This document shows positions 52,040 to 61,918 of a stretch of 64,000 bases of DNA, one piece after another. How positions within the stretch are numbered: the first letter of the stretch is position 1; each line of letters opens with the position of its first letter. The stretch comes from Fulvia fulva (taxonomy: Eukaryota; Ascomycota; Dothideomycetes; Mycosphaerellales; Mycosphaerellaceae): the NCBI RefSeq assembly GCF_020509005.1, contig NC_063023.1, positions 806,001-870,000 on the forward strand, given 5' to 3'. Position numbers and translations under genes: made by a program. The notes under the pieces are model-generated. The model saw only the letters and a program-made list of their open reading frames with translations, did no database searches and was not told the origin of the DNA.

Positions 52040-52559
52040 TGTTATGGTCTCCCTATAGAGTATACAGAAGGTGGGGACAGAAGAGCCTTAGAGTGCTTAG
52101 AAGTCGTCAAGAAGTGACAGTCTAGCTTAGTATATAAGCGCCAAGAATTATATACCCCGTAACATTTACTACGGGACCTAGCCCTCCAAATTCACCCCTC
52201 TACTAAACCTTAACAGATTCACTTCGGCTCGTAACTATATAACTTACGGCACTCCCGCGAGCACCCGCGACTACGCTAGACCCTAGAAGAAGCACGTAGA
52301 AGACTTGGAACGTAGGGCAGGTTAGAATAAGGTTTTGAGCAAAGCTACTAAGCGCGGCTCCGTACGGGTTAGCCCTATTAATGCGGGGACACGTACTCGT
52401 AAGGGTCGCGTATAAATATCTAGCCTTCCCTAGGCCTCTCTTACTTTCTTCGTCTTTTGTTTTGTGTAGCAATTATACTATACCCTTTTGTATCTATACT
52501 TCGCGCCTACATTCTCGCTTTCACCCTTATATCTTATAGGCTAGGCTCTCGCCCTAATA
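52040..52559 (-). repeat. Solo LTR of an unnamed family (520 bp)
   Basis: The insert is bounded by ATAGA at 52035-52039 and 52560-52564, with the empty site visible in Gypsy-A1 near 10265-10290. On the minus strand it starts TATTAGGGCG and ends CCATAACA, typical LTR ends allowing one RIP change. TG and CA are common, so it is among the least RIP-mutated pieces. An 89-codon frame (52203-52472, minus) without family resemblance lies inside. Its last approximately 142 bp match 55316-55457. Confidence 0.8.
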
Positions 52560-53075
52560 ATAGATATTTCTTCGTAAACTTCGTATTATAAAATAGCGAC
52601 TCGGTACCGGGATCTATTAGAATACGTACTAGCTTACTACCCGCTACGCCTACTACTATAATATACGAGCTTCTTAGCGGAAGGTCTATCGTCTTTATAG
52701 TATATAGTATAACCTCCGGACTAAAGATTACGGGGATATTACTAATTACTATTTCCTACTATATAGGGTTCCTCTTTCCTCTATAACGGTAATATAATAA
52801 GGGCGTAACCTTAGGAGGCTCTAGTAGTACCGTCTTCGGAGGATTAGTACTAGGCGCGAGTATAGGCTACTAGTCGGTACGTATACGACTAGAGCCTAGG
52901 CTTCCCCCGACTCGGTAGCCTTAAGCTCTACTAGTACGTCGCCGACCTAGATCGATACGTTCTTCGTAGCATTATTAGCGTCGCTACTAGTCTTCTTGTA
53001 CTTCTTAAAGGGACACTTAGGCGACTAGGCACCCTTATAGTCTATAGCCTTATATACGTAGTAGAATATATTAAA

Positions 53076-55110
53076 TAGGTACGAGTTACGTAGTAGTAGA
53101 AGACGGCGGATTATACGAAAGACGAAGAAGGACCTAATAGGATAGCGATTCTATATATAGTATCGCTAGTATTAGTATAGGTAGATCACTATCCTCTTAA
53201 GTAGTTAGAGATACTACGCTATTAGTAGGTTTATCGCCGATATTTACACCCCTACTAATAGTGCTAATGAAGTGCGCGTTACGCATGTTTTTAGTAACCT
53301 TCGGTAGTACTAGGCCCTCTTTTATAGGCCATTAGTAAATGATAGGTAACTTAGGTAGTATAACCACCTTAAAGAAAGGGATTGTACTAGTAGGGCGGTA
53401 TAGGTCTATCAATTTAGTGTCGTTATGCCACATTGAATTGCTACGTCCGTACTACTAGAGTCCGGCTCTTTCTATACGTATATAAGAGATAACGTTTATA
53501 TAAAAGCCTAGGCAGTAAGCCACATCTAGTAAGGTGAATGAATGGCCCCTAATTAACATATAAATACGCCCTAACGCTACAATTGGAAAGGTGGTTGTTC
53601 TAGCCTAGATTTCTAAGGTAGTGAGGCGCTCTATAATAAACTCTACACCCTCCTGGTTATAATGATTAATTATATAAGTGTCTGAACAGTTATTATATAC
53701 CTAGCAATCCCTAAAGTTAACGCTTAACTTACTAATTGAACTAGAAAGAACAGTAAGGCCAATAAAGCCCTTATTGCTTAGTAATGCCTTCTTCGTATTA
53801 GTAATAGCCTTGTTACGTTCCTAGTCCTTACGATTGTTACGATTTAACACGCTAAGTAGACGCTCGCCGTCGTCGCTCTAGTAGTAGTTAATAAAGTTTT
53901 TCTAGTACTTCTTCTACTACTCTAAGCGCTAATCCTTTACTAGGCGCTTATCGGGGTTGATCACATCGTATAAGAACAGGCCCTTATAACAGGTGTCCTT
54001 AGGCTCGCCGGTAATGTTCTAGTAGCCGCTTAGCCTATTATTATCCTTATCTTTGTTCTTGTCGCCGCGGCTACTACTACGACCCTTATTACCGCGGCTA
54101 TTACTACGGTTATTACTACGGCTACTACTACGGTCACCCTCCTTTTAACTAGCACCTATAGGTGCTGTTTCATCCTCTACTTCTACTAAGGTTTCTCCGG
54201 AGAAGGTTACGAAGACTGATCGACCGTTAGTTATTACTAGTACGGTGTCGCGTATCTATTCGAGGTAACGCTTAGTAAGCTTTTATAGTGACATTTTGTT
54301 ACGCTTCTACTCGTTATATAGAGAAGCACCGTAGGCTAGAGCCTACTTCTACTAAATAGCAAGTAGGAAGTGTCTACTAAGGTCGTCGTACTCGGCGTAG
54401 TTATACTTAAGCATCTTAGTCTATAAAACTAACTAGTCTAAGTACTAGTTATCGATTCTACGTACGCTAGCCTTCTAAAGCCTAGATAGCTTAAGCGTAA
54501 GCTACCGCTTACGTAGTATATCGTCTAGACTATACTGATCCTTAAGAGCCTAGTATTTCGCTCTAATCGTGTTCTAGCCGTGTATTAGCTCTTGCCCTAG
54601 CTCTATTATCGTACGGATAAGGTAGGTAATAAGCTTTGATCGCGTAGTAGTAAAGATGTCGTACATCCGTTACCTTCGGTCTACGTCTGTTTGTCGTAGC
54701 TTAATAAGATCTCTTAATGTAGCGTCTCCTACCGTATACGCTTATTAGATTTCCTTAAACGTTAAGTAAGTAGGCTCTGTTAGCTCGTTACTCAGTTAGT
54801 AAGGATCTATATACTTCTAGACATTTAAAGACTCTACGTAGAGCTCTAGCTAACGGTCAAACTTGTCCTATTAGTTATAGCTCTTTAGAACTACGGTACC
54901 CTTAGGTAGAGTACCGGTAGTTACCGGCGTCTCGGTAGTAGCTATAACTATAAAATAGGTTATAGGCTAGTGAAAGTTCTACGCGGGTTCACTAGGCCTA
55001 GGGGATACTACTATACTAGTTATAGTAGTAGTGCTATAACGATACAAACTCTACTTTAGGGCTTCCTTATCGTAGCGAATGTTAGTAAGCGCTAACCGGG
55101 CTTATAACTA
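53076..55110 (-). mobile_element. Copia-3, 5' half of a Ty1/Copia element
   Basis: On the minus strand a gag frame runs from about 54950 to 54150 and is followed by an Arg/Ser/Asn/Gly-rich stretch (54060-54140). A damaged knuckle lies near 53960-54010. A Copia-type protease to pre-integrase region follows (about 53230-53760; NNCSDTYIINHYN, then LLDVAYCLGFYINVISYIR, the usual YVPGF..NLIS segment). It ends against Gypsy-A2 at about 53075 without LTR or integrase core. RIP is moderate, with TG/CA fairly common at 53400-53800. A likely 5' LTR continues to the right of 55110 but its far edge is unclear. Confidence 0.7.
55096..55108 (-). other. Primer-binding site of Copia-3
   Basis: The minus strand reads GTTATAAGCCCGG, the same 13 bases that follow the LTRs of Copia-1 and Copia-2. 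It marks the inner edge of the Copia-3 5' LTR, which should extend rightward toward about 55280-55315. Confidence 0.6.
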
Positions 55111-55315
55111 TCACGTTAGAAGTGTAGGAAGTTATTGTACGGGCTTATATAGGGTGTTTCAAAAGCAGGTTATATATTGTATATGTCTATCTAGAATAGA
55201 CAAGTGTTGCTCTTAAAGAGGCTATAGGTGACTAATTAGTCACCTAATTCTTAGCGTACGTGGCCTCAAGTTTTGATAATAGGATATTGCCTATATATAC
55301 GCTCGGATCGCGATA

Positions 55316-55457
55316 CTAGGTCCCGTAGTAAATATTACGGGGTATATAATTCTTGGCGCTTATATACTAAGCTAGACTTTCACTTCTTAACGACTTCTAA
55401 GTACTCTAAGGCTCTTCTGTCCCTACCTTCTATATACTCTATAGAGAGACTATAATA
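55316..55457 (+). repeat. 3' end of an LTR related to 52040-52559
   Basis: About 142 bp match the reverse complement of 52040-52180, ending CTATAATA for CCATAACA. Homology starts abruptly at CTAGGTCCCG, so the LTR is 5'-truncated. Together with 52040-52559 it forms an inverted pair about 3 kb apart. Confidence 0.7.
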
Positions 55458-55697
55458 AATATAGAGGATAACGCCGCGTTTAAAGTAGCTATACTACGAG
55501 CTTAAGGGATAGAGCGCGATTTTGAAGGGGGGGTAGTGTCACGGCCCTAGGCCTAGTAAATGTCTAGCTAGTACGTAGGTCACGCAACCGCGCGTACTAG
55601 CGTAGTACCTCGGCTTATATATAGCCTCGGCGTACCTCGCGCTCCTCTTTCCTACGTACCTAGCTACTTTATATTAATACGACTATAAACTGTTATA
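55458..55697 (+). mobile_element. 3' tail of an unidentified LTR retrotransposon
   Basis: A short coding-like tail ends in a polypurine run (GAAGGGGGGG, 55524-55533) and then an LTR at 55537-55697. The arrangement equals the 3' ends of Gypsy-0 and Gypsy-B1. Only these 240 bp are present, and no domain is readable. Confidence 0.65.
55537..55697 (+). repeat. LTR inserted in the LINE-2 fragment
   Basis: It spans about 161 bp from TGTCACGGCC to GTTATA. LINE-2 homology (15785 onward in copy E) resumes right after it at CCTAT, which is the presumed target duplication. The partner LTR is not in the window. Confidence 0.65.
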
Positions 55698-56374
55698 CCT
55701 ATTACCTCTACCTTTACTCTAACTACCTCCTTTTAGCCGATTCTATCGATTATCTCCTTACTTATTAGGGCTACGATTTCTTGTTTCTCCGCCGGATTAG
55801 TAATATATAGGCGTACCGTATTACTTGCCTTCGTAGGGGGTTAATTCTTACCTACTACTACTATTACCTATATAGTTAGTCTCTAGGCTACCTTCTATAT
55901 TACTTATTAGATTGTCTTTAGGATTTAGTCTAATAGCGCTTTTAGCGCTCCTAGTAGCTATGCTATAGTGTTCTTATATACCCGGGCTAGGTGTTCGTTA
56001 TCCCCTAGTAAGTTTTCCGCCTCTATATATAGGGTCGTCTACGCTATGTTGTTTATCGTTAGCCTCTACTTTCTATATAGTAGGCCTTAGCTTATGTCCT
56101 AGGTTATCCCTTGGTTCGTTCCCCGGTTTGGCTCTTAGCTATTCTTTGTTAGAGGGTCTTTGCTAAGGTGAGTGTCCTTTACGAGCTGCTTAATGCTCGT
56201 AAGGCTATGGCTCTCGTTGGTTGCCATCCTCTACTACTGTTCGGGGTGAGGTCCGCGCTTCCTAATTAGGCAGTTGTCCTCCGCAACTCCGCAATTCTAG
56301 GGTCTGCCGTCAGGGGAACGGAACCTCAGTTTTGGGGTTCTTTGTACCACGATTGCGCCGCCGCCAGCGCAGGC
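55698..56374 (-). mobile_element. LINE-2 5' fragment at the border of unique DNA
   Basis: This matches 15787-16406 of copy E. On the minus strand the ORF1 ATG is intact at 56225-56227 and opens MATNESHSLTSIKQLVKD, while copy E has ATA there. The left 430 bp are strongly RIP-mutated, but from about 56130 to 56374 TG and CA are normal. The 5' end at 56374 abuts single-copy sequence. It includes about 46 bp near 56150-56200 that copy E lacks. Confidence 0.85.
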
Positions 56375-57900
56375 GGGTCGCTGCTGCTTGAGTGGATTGC
56401 TCGTCTTGATAAGGGCTGTCGAATAGATGGTCCTCGTCGATGGCCTCTGGTCCTTTGATAATATAAGCCATCGAATTTCACCTCAACATCCTTGCCGCCT
56501 TCTCTACAGGCACTGAGTCTGCAGTATAGAGTGCTTCCCCTTTATGCACCGCAGCGCGATCTTGTCTTACAGGCTCATCAACACTCCCCATTTCAATGCA
56601 ACTACAGTCCGTTCTCAGTTGGCAGCCATCGACATTGACGCTCGTGGAAACCAGATATGGCTGGGAGGTCCTAGAGACGCATTGTGCTTCTGCGAGAGCT
56701 GGCGACGTCTTGAGAAGCCGAGTTCCCAGCATCGATGATCTGAATCTCTTGATCAGATGCCCAACAAGATCATTAAGCGTAGCGACCGAGCGCTAGCCAC
56801 ACCGGAGTACGAGCTTGCGAGTACGTAGGTGAGGCGTCAGCGAGGGAGTGAAGCTCTATACCAGCCCTCAACTAGCCTTGGCGCCCGCTCTGATTGGTCA
56901 ACTTTCAAGTTTTAGGGTCACGTGACCTGCCCCACTGTGCCTGTTGGCGAACTCGCAAACATATACTCGTCGCTAACGCCTATGTCATCGTATAATAAGC
57001 ACTGTACGTCGGGTAGCGGTAGCGTGGATCGCACGCTACTTTGCAGTCTAGAAGGGGTTGGTAGAGAGCTCTACTCCGCTACGCTTACCTTTGGAGGTTC
57101 ACAACCGCCAACAGCACATTTTTTCCTGCGGTAGGCAGCCACGGCTGGCAAGAAGACACGTTGCAGCAGAAAGTGAGAGAAGGATGTTTTCGAATATTCT
57201 CGCGTGTTGTTTCCTTTCTGCTGCAACCCCCTGACTGCCCCGGATTTCGGCAGTTGTTGCCGAAGCGCAAGCCTGTGGGGTGATGCACTCGACATGATGC
57301 ACGCCTTCACTTCCGGCACAGTCATCATGCTAAGAAACAGTGGTTGGTGCATCTTGACAGCTTATCAGGAGCTCTACGGAACCACACTCTCTGCATTCAG
57401 ATGATAAGCTATTGATGGATTGCCCAAGATTGGGAAGATTGAGGTGATGAGACGTGCGAGGACGACGATGACGTACCAGTAAACACTGATCGGCCTGGCC
57501 TGAACGATGGGAACAACAGGAGAACGAAAGCATCGCCGGTCGGCGCATCTTCCGTAAGCTGATGAGCTCTGCAACCGAAGTTGTACCAATGTTCTGCCTT
57601 CATGTCGCTGCTGCGAGAGCTCAAAGCAGTCTGGACCCAAGGTAATGGCACAGCCCCGCCAGCCGTTGCATCTTACGACTGCTCGCGTGCTCTCTCAGCT
57701 TCGTCGCTGGTGGCCGCAGTCGCGAGAGATGTGGACGTAGACGTGCCAGACATCAGAGATCAGTCATAGCACGCCTGAAACACCATCCGCGTGATCCATT
57801 GCGCAAGCCGCTGCCTTGAGCAAAGTGACGATGGTTTACGGCGTCCGACCATCGGTACCTTGCAGAGTCACGCGATCAAGCTCGAGCTGTCAACCTTACT
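56375..57900. other. Gene-poor unique DNA next to the repeat block
   Basis: This is non-repetitive sequence with normal CA/TG content. Several short frames exist on both strands, among them 57374-57640 minus with a hydrophobic run (YWYVIVVLARLITSIFPIL). None has family resemblance, good start context or consistent intron signals, so I call no gene. A 34-codon opening at 56471 (minus) that reads into the LINE-2 5' end is treated as a finding. Confidence 0.5.
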
Positions 57901-58046
57901 TTATATCTACCTCTATCTTCCTTTGTTCCAACTACAATCACACCCTCTACACACACTGTCCACCGCACTTCTATCGCCTCAATAAGCGTACTGTAGTACG
58001 TACCTATACAACCCTCACCTCCAACACCAACCACAGCCTTCAAACA
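57890..58046 (+). promoter_or_regulatory. Pyrimidine-rich leader of the Stf2-like gene
   Basis: A CT-rich, A-tolerant, G-poor stretch (57895-57990 and 58010-58040) precedes the first splice donor. It is typical of core promoters and 5' leaders of filamentous fungi. The transcription start itself cannot be placed. Confidence 0.45.
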
Positions 58047-58728
58047 GTAAGTACCACCTCAGCCGCTCAATGCCTGTTGTTTGGTGCACCTCCTGAAGGT
58101 CCAATTGAGTCACAGCCACCACGAAATGGCTCTCAAACAGCTTCAATCGCAACTTCACCTGCTAACGGCACCTCACAGTGACTCGCACTCACAAGGGCAA
58201 CGACCGTGACCACGTCGGCCTCGCCAATGGCACCGCAGCCCCAGAGGAGCACCTCCCACGCTACTTCGCCAAGTCAGGCTACGACGGCATCGCCCCAACC
58301 GCCATCAAGAAGCAAGGCAGCGGCAAAGGCAACTGGTAAGCCATCACTTCCACCACCTGCCACCCCATTCACCTCCACCTCCAACACCTCACCCACAACG
58401 TCATACCCCATCACCCCTCCACCCTTCCATTCCAGTCCACGTATCTAACATCCCTCCCACCACCAGGGGCCAAGCCGGCATCTCCGAGCTGGAGGACTAC
58501 GACTTCACCATGAGCCGACCCAAGCGCCGCAGCAACAGCTCCTCCGCGGCCGCCGGCCACTCAGCCCTCAAGACCAAGTTCGAAGACTTGGACGCCGACG
58601 CCATCGTCGAGTACGACGAGGACTTGCACGGTCCTACCGACGACGACAAGTTGGAGAAGATGAGCACGTCCAGCTCCGCTGATACTATGGCTAGTGTTGA
58701 GGAGGAAGATGTTAAGGAGCACAAGTAG
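58046..58728 (+). CDS. STF2: Stf2-like small hydrophilic protein (139 aa, three exons)
   Basis: Introns 58047-58178 (GTAAGT to CACAG, branch GCTAAC at 58161) and 58336-58466 (GTAAGC to CCAG, branch TCTAAC at 58443) give coding parts 58046, 58179-58335 and 58467-58728: 420 nt, stop TAG. The protein begins MTRTHKGN, has RYFAKSGYDG (residues 28-37) and IKKQGSGKGNWG (43-54), then an acidic Ser-rich tail. Yeast Stf2 shares MTRT at the N-terminus and KKQGSGKGNWG. Yeast Stf2 stabilises the inhibited F1Fo-ATP synthase and acts as a desiccation-protective hydrophilin; that role here is inferred. The A of the start codon is the last base before intron 1. Without that intron there is no ATG in this frame before exon 3. 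Function by homology: fairly sure; start: likely. Confidence 0.8.
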
Positions 58729-59224
58729 TGTGCAGACCTTTCGGGACATGCTTCTTTTGGGGGATTGAGGGATCGAGCGGCCTAAGCCTGATGGATGCCG
58801 TGATGTATGATGATGGTGTTACTACTGGCTTCTTTTGCTGCTGGAGATGTGGAGTGTACTGATGGGAGAAGCGATGGTGTTTCTTTCTTGCTGGCAAGGA
58901 TAACGAACAGAAGGCGTCGAGAAACTGTAACACTCGATCAATGATGATGACAATGGCACTGTAACAGATAGCAAGCAGACAATGCAAGTGACTTGACTGC
59001 AGTACATTGTTCTGCTTCACCTTAGCGTCACACTCCTTACCTCGAAGTTCATGTTACCGACAGTATTCATGGGAATTGTGAACAGTGTCGTAGCAACCAA
59101 AAGCTTTCATTCCATTGAGCTACTCATTTCATTCATCTCTTCATGTCATGAGCCGGTGCCATCAAGCCACACTGGGAAGGCGCACCTCGTCTCCATCCAC
59201 TCTTTCAATCCCTATCAAGCACAT
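58729..59224. other. Intergenic, 3' ends of two convergent genes
   Basis: About 500 bp separate the stops of the Stf2-like gene and the dehydrogenase. It presumably contains both 3' UTRs. The short frames in it lack coding character. Confidence 0.6.
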
Positions 59225-60173
59225 CTAACCATTAACAATAGCACCACCATTGGCGTGTATTGTCTGTCCACTCAACTGCGAGCTATCCGTGCTAGCCAAG
59301 AACACCACACACGTAGCAATCTCCGACGGCTGACCGGGACGTCCCATTGGGCTGGTGAACTGCTTGATGGCCTCATCGTTCATGGTCGCTGGGATCAAGG
59401 GTGTCCAGACGGGACCTGGAGCCACGGCGTTGACGCGAATGCCCTTGTGGACGAATTGGTTCGAGAGGCCGCGGGTGAAGGCTACGATGGCGCCTTTGGT
59501 GGAGGTGTAGTCGAGCAGGTCGGGACGGCCGATGTAGGCGTTGATGGAGGCGTTGTTGATGATTGTGTCGCCTTGGTTCATGTGCGGGAGGACGTATTTG
59601 GAGAGGTAGAAGAATGCTGAGGTAATGTTAACTGGGTACATCCAGAGGAGGGGATGTGTGGAACTTACGGTGGATGTTGGTGTTGAAGGTGTGCTCCCAC
59701 TGCTCCTCAGTCAAATCGTGAATGTTGTTGGTCATCATCTGGTATGCGTGGTTGTTGAACAGAATGTTGATGGCACCCATCTTCTCAAGAGCCTCCTCCT
59801 GGACCTTCTTGCAGTTCTTCTTGTCCTTGAGATCGGTCGCGTGCAGGTAGCACTTGCGGCCATACTTCTCCACGAGCTTCTTCGTCTCTTGTGCGTCCTT
59901 CTCCTCTTCAGGCAGGTAGGCGATGAAGCTGTCTGCACCCTCCATGGCGAAGAGGACGGCCGTGGCACGACCAATGCCTGAGTCTCCACCAGTGATCAAG
60001 GCCTTCTTGTCCTTGAGCTTGCCGGCGGCTTGGTAGAGCTTGTAGCCGCCTTCTGGTGTTGGGACGTATTCAGTCGATGGTGCTGGGGTCATGTCAGACT
60101 GCAGACCAGGGACTTTCTGGTGCTGCACGTCGGGCTGGAAGCCTGACTCGAACTGCTTCTTGTCCGAAGACAT
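59225..60173 (-). CDS. Short-chain dehydrogenase/reductase (298 aa, one intron)
   Basis: Exon 1 is 60173-59669 and exon 2 is 59616-59225. The 52 bp intron 59617-59668 has GTAAGT, a TTAAC branch-like site and CTCAG. The join turns NIH into NIHPFFYLSK, matching the family. NAD(P)-binding TGGDSGIGRA is at residues 61-70, NNHA (usually NNAG or NNAA) at 140-143, catalytic Ser192, Tyr205 and Lys209 (YTSTK), and VNAVAPGPVWTPL follows. The 50-residue N-terminal extension and overall sequence fit the glucose/ribitol dehydrogenase-like subgroup (bacterial YghA type), oxidising an alcohol or sugar or reducing a carbonyl with NAD(P)H in the cytosol. The substrate is unknown. Start context CCAACATG is good. 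It diverges from the formyltransferase gene. Confidence 0.93.
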
Positions 60174-60693
60174 GTTGGCGGCAGTGGGGGTAGGTTGTGA
60201 TGTGTTTCGGGTGGGCTGGTGTCAGTATGTGAAGACCAGTCAATGAAGAGGCTGCGGTAAGTGAAGAATGAAGCAAGACGTGTGAGGTCAACGTGTTGGA
60301 GATTTTGTATGCCTTCTGAGAGTTTCTGTTGGCATGATGTCACAATTACCTGCGCATCACACCTCGCCATCATTATCGGTGGAGCCATCGTTTCGCTGGC
60401 TTATGCCTCTGCATGTTCCACGACGATAGAGTGATGCAGTGTCGATGTATGATGTATCGAGGTGGGATGCGGGAGGCAGAAGCTGAGTGCAAAAGTCAGT
60501 TGAGTGTTCCAGTTGTTGGCGCGCTTGGAGCATGGCGCGAACGATGCTTTCGAACGCAAAACACCAACGACATTCTATACCAGACTTCTCCAGTACACTG
60601 GCATTGCTCCCCCATCAGACAATCGCTCGCCTGTCGTTCCAAGCTCGTCTAGCCATCACGATGATCGCCTGAAGAGTCTATACCGCAATAATC
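60174..60693. promoter_or_regulatory. Shared divergent promoter interval
   Basis: This 520 bp lies between the dehydrogenase start (minus) and the formyltransferase start (plus). The dehydrogenase side has a CA/CT-rich leader just before its ATG. No specific operator was recognised. Overlapping short frames here are not supported as genes. Confidence 0.5.
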
Positions 60694-61918
60694 ATGTTTG
60701 GCGTACGTCTTCTTCGGCGGAGCGGACCTACAGCACCGTCAACATGGTGCAGATCATTCACATGTAACCATAAACGATTAGCACAGCAGCACAAACCTCT
60801 GAGCGTCCTCTTCTGCGGCGCAGATCAATTCAGTGCTGCCTCACTCCAGGAAGTGTACTCTCTCCAGCAAAAAGACCCATCAAAGATTGCCAGTATCGAT
60901 GTCGTCTGCCGACCTGACAAGAAAGTCGGCAGAGGGCTCAAACAGACACTGGAAGGTAGGCCCGTCTTACAGCAATGAACCACGATAGGGCAGTTGACAC
61001 TTCCCAGTACCAATCAAATCCTTCGCCACCAACCTGGGCCTCGACATTCACCAGATCGACACCTTCAAAGGATGGAGTCCTCCAAGGCCAATCGATCTGG
61101 TCATAGCTGTATCCTTCGGTCTACTTGTTCCATCTCGGATCTTGAACGGCGCTACATACGGTGGTCTCAACGTGCACCCTTCGCTGCTACCAGACCTTCG
61201 CGGCGCGGCTCCCATTCAGCATGCTCTACTACACAACCGTAGCCATACGGGTGTCAGTCTACAAACAATGCACCCAACCAAGTTCGATCATGGCATGATA
61301 CTCGACCAGACGTCAACTTCTGGAATTCCGATATCAGAGAACGCCACGCCAGAAGAGTTGCTTAAGCAGCTCACGCCACTGGGAGCAGAGATGTTGCGGA
61401 AAGCGCTGGAGGAAGGCTCGTTTATGTCGCCTAGACCCTTGGCGCAGGCCAGCAATACATCTGACGGGCACATCCTCGCGTCAAAGATCACACCGGAGGA
61501 CCGCCATATCGATTGGACTACATGGACCGCAGACAGGATAGTCAGATACGACCGGGTTATTGGAAGACTATGGGACACTACGACATATCAACGTTGCTTT
61601 TTACCGCATGAGAAACCGGGCGTCAAACGTATCACCTTCTATGGTCCATGGGAACGGGTATCGAAGAGTGAAGATTCCAAGCTTGAGCCAGGCGAGCCCG
61701 CTCTCTGCATATCGGCAGATAGCAAACTCAAGAGGTTTGGTGTATGTGCTGCTGATGGTGAGATGGTATTGCCGAGGAGTGCCACAGTCGAGGGCGCGGC
61801 GAAAGGAAAAGGATTGCAGAGCTTGATGCACGCGCTGCAGCTGATTGGTCGGGTGGCTGCTTCGCCCCGAGAATTCAAGAAGAGGTATGTACGTCCTGTT
61901 CGGACGACAGGGGCATGA
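60694..61918 (+). CDS. FMT1: Methionyl-tRNA formyltransferase, mitochondrial (390 aa, one intron)
   Basis: Exon 1 is 60694-60955 and exon 2 is 61008-61918. The 52 bp intron (GTAGG to CCCAG) restores the frame as ...LKQTLE-VPIKSFATNLG. The Arg-rich N-terminus (MFGVRLLRRS) suits mitochondrial import. The Rossmann start LSVLFCGADQFS lies near residue 36. The signature NVHPSLLPDLRGAAPIQ spans residues 142-158, with Asn142 and His144 and, further on, Asp181 (KFDHGMIL), corresponding to the catalytic Asn-His-Asp of the bacterial enzyme. The C-terminal domain follows (RPLAQASNTSDGHILASKI to about 380). It formylates initiator Met-tRNA from 10-formyl-THF for mitochondrial translation. Length is normal for fungi. 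A slightly different N-terminal exon is possible. Confidence 0.92.

Larger units (their letters stand above)
47882..53075 (-). mobile_element. Gypsy-A2, Ty3/Gypsy element (interrupted by a solo LTR)
   Basis: The minus-strand order is 3' LTR (47882-48076), chromodomain-like part (about 48450-48600), integrase (about 48700-49700), RNase H (about 50250-50400, [12 protein letters not shown]), RT (about 50550-51400, catalytic YLDD at 50902-50916), and protease (51830-52030 and 52565-52720). A knuckle-side gag end runs to about 53075, where homology to Gypsy-A1 (to 9765) stops abruptly. A solo LTR splits the protease region. The missing 5' LTR and gag start indicate truncation. Confidence 0.88.

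Noticed and set aside
52031..52565. hAT- or Mutator-like DNA transposon with a 9 bp duplication (ATAATAGAT)
   Set aside because: The ends are TGTTA...AACA-like and give a clean 5 bp duplication ATAGA; no terminal inverted repeats are seen. A solo LTR fits better.
55146..55180. Mariner-like terminus (AGGGTGTTTCAAAAG)
   Set aside because: No second end or transposase sequence was found, and it lies where the Copia-3 5' LTR is expected.
52040..55457. Inverted 142 bp repeat as terminal inverted repeats of one large DNA transposon
   Set aside because: The DNA between is Gypsy-A2 and Copia-3 sequence, and both repeats are LTR 3' ends of one family inserted independently.
1..56374. Centromere or subtelomere
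   Set aside because: RIP-mutated repeat blocks occur at both, but no telomere repeat is seen and centromere identity cannot be read from sequence alone.
57330..57651. Minus-strand frames with a hydrophobic stretch as a small membrane protein gene
   Set aside because: Three overlapping frames are equally open, there is no family resemblance and no splice or start support.
59051..59620. Plus-strand 189-codon frame
   Set aside because: It is the antisense of dehydrogenase exon 2, which carries the catalytic YTSTK motif on the minus strand.
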